From: Gemmatimonadota bacterium
Lineage (GTDB): Bacteria; Gemmatimonadota; Gemmatimonadetes; Gemmatimonadales; Gemmatimonadaceae
Reading direction: 5' to 3'
DNA: 8,788 nt
Assembly: GCA_028287205.1 (NCBI GenBank)
Contig: JAQBQC010000531.1
Coordinates: forward strand, 1-8,788
Shown here: positions 7,301 through 8,788 of the stretch, piece by piece
Layout of the letters: each line of letters begins with the position of its first letter
Position numbering within the stretch: the first letter of the stretch is position 1
Program-made: the position numbers and the translations under genes
The notes under the pieces: generated by a model
What the model saw: the letters and a program-made list of their open reading frames with translations, nothing else
Database searches by the model: none
What the model was told of the DNA's origin: nothing

Positions 7301-7508
7301 CGGTCCGTTCCTTCTGGATCACGTCGAAGATGCCGCATTCCTCGTGCGCGCGATGGCGCTGCGCAGCGATCTCGCCGCGAAAGCCGGAGACGCGCGCACG
7401 GCTCAACGCTGGGGAACGGCGGTGGCGGAACTGTGGGCGGATGCGGATGCACCATTGCAGGAGATCGTGACCAGGATGCGCGCGCGTGCCGCACCAGCGA
7501 AACGGTAG
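4305..7508 (+). CDS. Receptor-like Ser/Thr kinase homologue (DFG Asp lost) with TM segment and TPR-rich C-terminus
   Basis: A 1067-residue protein. Residues about 24-282 are a Hanks-type kinase domain: G-loop GRGGMATVF (31-39), VALK with Lys53, alpha-C Glu71, catalytic loop HRDIKPEN (144-151), SPE (192-194), Asp206 in RSDLYSLG, and Arg270. The DFG motif instead reads YFG (163-165, codon TAC at 4791), so the Mg-binding Asp is missing. The activation segment is also unusual (GTLSYMSPEP where GTPxYMSPEQ is usual). A single transmembrane helix spans about 302-321, so the rest is likely extracytoplasmic. Residues 327-460 form an alpha/beta domain beginning YVVLPF, similar in style to TolB-N/FlgO-like domains. 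Residues 480-1060 are alpha-helical with TPR-like units (for example 482-515, 618-636, 965-995). A likely role is envelope sensing or scaffolding. Only weak AGG precedes the ATG. It is probably co-transcribed with the next gene, 40 bases downstream. Confidence 0.9.
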   Translation: MSDDAEPADQFSSRERGAVIAGRYRIEHEIGRGGMATVFLAHDIRHDRQVALKFIHAEVADRQATERFRREIALLARLQHPHILPLYDSGESDGALFYVMPYIGGESLRGRIAREKRLPVSEAVRLACEIADALAYAHAHDIIHRDIKPENILLSEGPALVGYFGIGRAVSRAGGRRLSDAGFAIGTLSYMSPEPWAGDAVDGRSDLYSLGCVVYEMLAGVVPFSGPSAVAILAQRFGDPAMPLRKRRAEVPPGVDAAVLKALEPVPANRFESMAAFSAALGRAEEESAARANAKLVIPPLWKWIAAVAGLAALAALFFAFRPAPLDPGLYVVLPFVHRAGAAPQLLDGDNCQQLLYEAFGRWNGVTLVDDMRAHDARARVGSAPLSLANALRTARSLRAGRMAWGEVWSSQENINVRGLIYDVSTERPIKQYTVTLRGDLGDAERKFDELADTLLVPVARSGRATLPASAEGVRGTRSIPALTAYFHAHEALAAWELDSAQSLFRSALELDPDYPHANYWLAQVMAWRGEADAAEWLPSAQRAVSLSSRLSPHDSALAGALLSLAHGTFPDACARYERLRASKDSLDFAVWYGLGDCRARDTLVVKSSASPSGWRFRSGYATAITAYTRALELVPSAHRAFAGPGFSRLAQLLFTESNQLRRGGAASDSSVWAAFPSLWRDTVAFVPYPYADIASGRAARPPSTTAAVARNRERLERLATRWTQEFPNSAAAHEALARTLEMEGRIGGGGAPNATALAALDRARSLATDDAERRRLTLMRTRLLLVSGDFSGARALADSMLRAAPTPDPIASDELKPLAALTGRENRTIEMLRASAPSFRFLTTEGRIVQPALPVTEAARSLLGYASFGSPADSVGSSRQHVERALESYVPAGERPVVREAVLNRALTLAYPVNPSLSLQRQGGGGDYLLEIQHAATRGDGAAVHDMLHAIARTRALERPGELSIYLTYQEAWLLLQVGDTAAATRELDASLNALPALGPFLLDHVEDAAFLVRAMALRSDLAAKAGDARTAQRWGTAVAELWADADAPLQEIVTRMRARAAPAKR

Positions 7509-7548
7509 AGGACGCGTCGATGGGCGAGACACTTTCAGGGAGGACGGA

Positions 7549-8307
7549 ATGACGCTGGACACGAGCGCGATGATGAGGTGGGGCGGCGCGAGGCTGCTGG
7601 TGTTGTGCGCGTTGGTGATCGGCTCCACGACGGCGTGCGACCGGCGCTATTCGCACGGACGAATTCCCGTTGACCGCGACACGAAGCGCAGATGGAATGC
7701 CAGCGAGAACGAAGCCGAGGACGTGGGAAAGCAGCTCATTCCGATTCCAGCCGATGATGGCAAGCCGGACGACCTCGTTCCTCCCGAGGCCCTGAAGAAC
7801 GCGCTGGCCCCTGTCGTCCCGAGCGAGCGGCATGGAGCCGGCGACAAGCGACTGCTCTCCTCGATTCGCGAGGGCCGTGCCGTCTCGTCCGATATCGTCG
7901 CCGAGATCGTGCTGGTGAAGGGCAGCGAGTACAAGAGCGAGAGCGACTTCAGAAAGGGTTGGATCCCCATTGCGATCCTGCACCGGCCACCGGACGAGGG
8001 TCGTTCGGTGGAGATCTACACGAAGCTGCGCCTCCGCCCGACCGAGACCAGCTGGATCTTCGTTCGCAAGCGGGCGGATGCGACGTGGGCGGGCTCGATC
8101 GTTTGGCTCCAGGGAGGCGTCTACAAGCAGGATACGATGTTCGTCACCACGGAGAACATGTCCTACTCGAAGCAAGGCAAGGCAGATTCCGAGAACACCG
8201 ATTTGCTCGAGCCGGTAATCGGAGCGCGATTTGTGTGGCAGAAGAACGACGAAACCATGTGGGCGTACTGCGGCGGCAAGTGCTGTAGCATGCGCGGCAT
8301 CAAGTAA
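7549..8307 (+). CDS. Putative lipoprotein of unknown function
   Basis: A 252-residue protein that I do not recognise. The ATG at 7549 is chosen because AGGGAGG (7537-7543) sits 5 bases upstream; a GTG at 7486 would overlap the kinase gene and hide the signal peptide. The N-terminus has a basic residue followed by LLVLCALVIGSTTAC, a hydrophobic signal ending at Cys30. The -3 Thr makes the lipobox imperfect, so it is a probable rather than certain lipoprotein. Residues 45-110 are charged and likely flexible. Residues 112-235 alternate beta-strand-like segments (AEIVLVKG, RSVEIYTKLRLR, GSIVWLQGG, ARFVWQ). The C-terminus carries a compact Cys cluster, CGGKCC (241-246). The gene is 40 bases downstream of the kinase gene on the same strand, suggesting one operon and perhaps a shared envelope function. 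A terminator-like hairpin follows. Confidence 0.8.
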   Translation: MTLDTSAMMRWGGARLLVLCALVIGSTTACDRRYSHGRIPVDRDTKRRWNASENEAEDVGKQLIPIPADDGKPDDLVPPEALKNALAPVVPSERHGAGDKRLLSSIREGRAVSSDIVAEIVLVKGSEYKSESDFRKGWIPIAILHRPPDEGRSVEIYTKLRLRPTETSWIFVRKRADATWAGSIVWLQGGVYKQDTMFVTTENMSYSKQGKADSENTDLLEPVIGARFVWQKNDETMWAYCGGKCCSMRGIK

Positions 8308-8316
8308 GGTTTCCTC

Positions 8317-8344
8317 CCGCGCGTCCGAGCGCGGTTCCCCTTTT
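8317..8344 (+). terminator. Likely intrinsic terminator after the lipoprotein gene
   Basis: CCGCGC (8317-8322) and GCGCGG (8329-8334) form a perfect 6-bp all-GC stem with a 6-base loop, followed by TTCCCCTTTT (8335-8344). It begins 9 bases after the lipoprotein stop codon. The T-rich tail is interrupted by C residues, so termination may be partial. It lies directly before the Shine-Dalgarno site of the DUF937 gene, so it could also act as an attenuator for that gene. Confidence 0.5.
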
Positions 8345-8356
8345 CGGAAGGCAGTC

Positions 8357-8788
8357 ATGTCTCTTCTCGACATCGTACAACAGCATCTCGGCCCCAACGA
8401 GATCCAGCAGATCAGCCAACACATCGGCGCTGATCAGACGACCACCAGCAACGCGATTCGGGCTGCGATTCCAATGCTCGTCGGCGGCATGGCGCATACG
8501 GCGCAGCAACCCGGCGGTGCGAACGCGATCCAGAGCGCTGTCGAGAATCACGCTCCAGCCGACATGCCCGGCGGATTGGGAAATCTCGCCGCCATGCTCG
8601 GCGGCGCCTCGAGCGGCGCGGGCGGTGGACTGCTCGGCAACATTCTTGGGCAGCACACCGCGACCGTGCAAGACGGCGTACAGACCGCGACGGGTCTCGA
8701 CGCGTCGAAAGTGAAATCGCTTCTCGCGATTCTCGCGCCGATCGTCATGGCCGCAATCGCGAAGCATCAGGCGTCGCAGCCATCGGGC
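8357..8788 (+). CDS. DUF937 domain protein (3' end outside window)
   Basis: An open frame of 144 codons from ATG 8357 to the window edge without a stop. GGAAGG (8346-8351) lies 5 bases before the ATG and fixes the start. The protein begins MSLLDIVQQHLGPNEIQQIS, followed by a helix with AIRAAIPMLVGGMA (34-47), a Gly/Ala-rich stretch with GGLGNLAAMLGG (72-83) and GGLLGNILGQ (89-98), and then DASKVKSLLAILAPIVMAAIAK (about 115-136). This order (an initial helix pair, the 'P-hydrophobic-GG' segment, then the 'K-LL-x-LAPI-MA-I-K' segment) matches DUF937. The role of that family is not well defined; some members resemble small acid-resistance or YidB-like proteins. It is probably cytosolic, with no signal peptide. 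A promoter of its own is not obvious in the 49-base gap, which is mostly filled by a terminator-like hairpin. Confidence 0.85.
   Translation, partial: MSLLDIVQQHLGPNEIQQISQHIGADQTTTSNAIRAAIPMLVGGMAHTAQQPGGANAIQSAVENHAPADMPGGLGNLAAMLGGASSGAGGGLLGNILGQHTATVQDGVQTATGLDASKVKSLLAILAPIVMAAIAKHQASQPSG

Noticed and set aside
7486..7548. GTG start extending the lipoprotein gene upstream
   Set aside because: It overlaps the kinase end and adds polar sequence before the signal peptide; the ATG at 7549 has a strong Shine-Dalgarno site.
8300..8767. Minus-strand open frame of 155 codons opposite the DUF937 gene
   Set aside because: No recognisable features; the plus-strand frame has a good ribosome binding site and matches DUF937.

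Overview
The window looks like chromosomal DNA of a high-GC, free-living bacterium. The best guess is Gemmatimonadota or a similar soil lineage. This rests on three things: tandem DUF4097-type proteins built from 'ETVNGS' repeats, a very large Hanks-type kinase fused to a membrane anchor and a TPR-rich C-terminal half, and very GC-rich coding with NNG/NNC codons. That assignment is inference, since the window holds no rRNA or marker gene. I see no tRNA, rRNA, CRISPR array, insertion sequence, integrase or phage gene. The region reads as ordinary chromosome dominated by cell-envelope functions.

Layout. Positions 1-1240 carry two same-strand paralogues of the DUF4097 beta-repeat family. The first is cut by the window start; the second is a predicted lipoprotein. 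A strong hairpin sits between them, directly before the second gene's Shine-Dalgarno site. A small minus-strand WYL-like protein (1237-1563) overlaps the end of the second paralogue by 4 bases. It is divergent from a secreted or membrane protein with an HExxH motif (1669-2313). Next come two minus-strand genes: a GT-C type membrane glycosyltransferase (2713-4173) and a small single-pass membrane protein with a coiled coil (2325-2621). The latter converges on the HExxH gene across an 11-base gap that forms part of a small hairpin. From 4305 rightward everything is on the plus strand: the kinase/TPR receptor (4305-7508), a small predicted lipoprotein of unknown function (7549-8307), a likely intrinsic terminator, and the start of a DUF937 protein (8357 to the window end).

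How the genes may work together. Most products appear to be membrane or envelope proteins: repeat lipoprotein, HExxH membrane protein, GT-C glycosyltransferase, receptor-like kinase, lipoprotein. The kinase and the following lipoprotein are 40 bases apart and probably co-transcribed, so the lipoprotein could act with the kinase's extracytoplasmic TPR region; this is inference from spacing only. The most notable observation is that the kinase has lost the metal-binding Asp of its DFG motif (it reads YFG) while keeping the VALK Lys, the alpha-C Glu and HRDxKPEN. It is therefore a candidate pseudokinase or atypical kinase receptor. I did not find a clearly new multi-gene system.
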